A stretch of DNA of 64,000 nucleotides from Procambarus clarkii (Eukaryota > Arthropoda > Malacostraca > Decapoda > Cambaridae), in assembly GCF_040958095.1 (NCBI RefSeq), contig NC_091154.1:45868486-45932485 (forward strand). The letters are read 5' to 3'. This document shows, piece by piece, positions 63,122-64,000 of this stretch. The notes beneath the pieces are model-generated. The model was given only the letters and a program-made list of their open reading frames with translations. It had not been told where the DNA came from and searched no databases. Position 1 is the first letter of the stretch, and each line of letters starts with the position of its first letter. The position numbers and the translations under genes were made by a program.

Positions 63122-64000
63122 TAGCCCTTAAACTGTGCATGGTGTATATATACGCCACGAGTAACATGTCCCACCGTGCGCATGGCGTATATATACGCCA
63201 AAGGGTGCCAGGCACAATTCAAATGTCCCGCGGTGTAAAGGGGTCACCCGTACCGTCGCCAGGGGCGATTGTAAACAGACGCCATCTAGAAAAAAATCTA
63301 GAGCAGGCCTCCTTTGTTTCCCAGGCCTTAGTTAGTGGCCAGACACCATGGCGAGCGCATCACGACCCGCGTCCGACCTCGCTCAGCGCACCGCGCCATT
63401 TTTGACTGAAGATGAAATAGCCAATGAATTGTTCAAGGATGTTGACGAATCTGATATAGAGGAGGATTATACACAGCCTGAAGAAATAGAAACCACGGAT
63501 AGTGAGGGTGAACATGTTGGTGCCATGAGGGTGAGGATGCCATGAGAGTTACCCGCTACTACTCAACACCACTTCGTGCCCAAGCACATAGTTCATGTGT
63601 TCCATTGCAAGTTTATGATATGCTCGACGAGTCTGAAACAGGTGAATCATTCTCAGGTTTTAGTGATCTAGAATCAGAGAATAGTTTTGCCCTGACTGCT
63701 AGTGCCAGTACAAGTTTCGCCGCATCAGCTGCCTGCCCAGCTAAGCGCCGCCGCATGGAACAATATAGCGACAATGAGGAACAAATCCCCTCATGTTCCA
63801 ATACTTTTCCCTCATCGACCCTTCCTGCCCCTACTGTTGCTAGACCTGTTTCAGCTCCTGGTCCCCGGATTCCTCGCTGTGGTGCAGCTAATGGCTCTTG
63901 GAAGACAGCAGGTTTATTTGTGTGGAGTGATGGGGAAGATTTTGTTCCACAAATTCCCGAATTTGACAATAGAGATGTGGGAATTACAGATCTTTTCCCT
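63122..64000 (+). mobile_element. piggyBac transposon, left part, runs off the window
   Basis: TTAGCCCTTAAACTGTGCATGG (TTAA changed to TTAG), then the subterminal CGTGCGCATGGCGTATATAT and ACGCCATCT. This left end is shared with the non-autonomous elements at 232 and 47882, so this family is the likely parent of those elements. The transposase starts at 63348. Confidence 0.85.
63348..64000 (+). pseudogene. piggyBac transposase N-terminus, frameshifted, partial
   Basis: Starts MASASRPASDLAQRT, matching MASARSNASRARTTQ of the transposase at 52178, then LTEDEIANELFKDVDESDIE and EEDYTQPEE-like acidic text. A short duplication around GTGCCATGAGGGTGAGGATG (about 63519-63545) ends the frame. It resumes as MRVTRYYSTPLRAQAHSS, with GESFSGFSDLESENSF, PAKRRRMEQYSDNEEQ and LFVWSDGEDFVPQIPEFDNR, the lead-in to the catalytic domain. 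The core lies beyond the window. Confidence 0.85.

Overview
This is a eukaryotic, repeat-dominated stretch, almost certainly from a decapod crustacean and most likely a crayfish. The inference rests on repeats I recognise from decapod genomes: LINE 3' ends carrying the 'GGCGGGACCAAAGAGC' and 'ACCTAATTGTGCTTGCGGGG' type motifs, the 'CCTGGTTGATCAG...GCCGCGGGGACGCTAAG' repeat, CR1 ends with 'AATTACCTAAGTGT' units and LINE tails with 'GACCTGCCCGAAACGC'. There is no bacterial-type gene organisation, no CRISPR and no rRNA. One 500-base run of N (16247-16746) is an assembly gap.

Layout. 1-2.2 kb is a Penelope-like element interrupted by a TTAA-flanked non-autonomous piggyBac-type element. 2.2-6.7 kb is a patchwork of inverted and chimeric LINE pieces, with another piggyBac-type element at 4.4-5.4 kb. 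6.7-8.7 kb is a Tigger/pogo-type non-autonomous element with an internal ~59-60-bp minisatellite. 8.9-11.2 kb holds decayed piggyBac pieces. 11.2-15.15 kb is a nearly complete CR1 LINE on the minus strand with one frameshift. 15.3-16.2 kb is a piggyBac C-terminus running into the gap. 17.3-18.1 kb is a ~192-bp tandem repeat, followed by an (AT)n tract and a 1.5-kb 30-bp minisatellite.

20.4-37.2 kb is one nested stack. A piggyBac-type element is split by a Jockey/CR1-like LINE (20557-29813), which is itself split by a 6.3-kb I-group LINE in the opposite orientation (22317-28609). The same outer element is split again by a second copy of that I-group LINE (30678-36974), whose two ORFs are both uninterrupted. 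37.3-39.6 kb is a TIR-bounded element filled with purine-rich arrays. 40.1-41.2 kb is a degenerate C2H2 zinc-finger array on the minus strand. 42.5-43.2 kb is a GGTTTGGTTAGC-type minisatellite.

44.4-49.4 kb is a second stack: a LINE interrupted by another LINE, by a deleted Tigger element and by a piggyBac-type element. 49.5-52.4 kb is a nearly full-length piggyBac transposon with one transposase frameshift. 52.4-53.05 kb holds the best candidate for ordinary host sequence, two possible terminal exons. 53.05-58.4 kb is a three-level nest: Tigger, inside it a second Tigger family, and inside that a short TTAA element. 59-62.4 kb has a LINE tail, a complete 1.9-kb non-autonomous piggyBac-type element and SINE/LINE tails. 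A piggyBac transposase N-terminus runs off the window end.

I found no new gene system. The most rewarding signals are the insertion layering (target-site duplications and re-formed reading frames give a relative chronology), an I-group LINE copy that looks recently mobile, minisatellites that grew inside TIR elements, and several template-switch scars. Most coding sequence is selfish-element sequence, so the genes do not form a pathway; the functional pairs are ORF1/ORF2 of the LINEs and each transposase with its TIRs.
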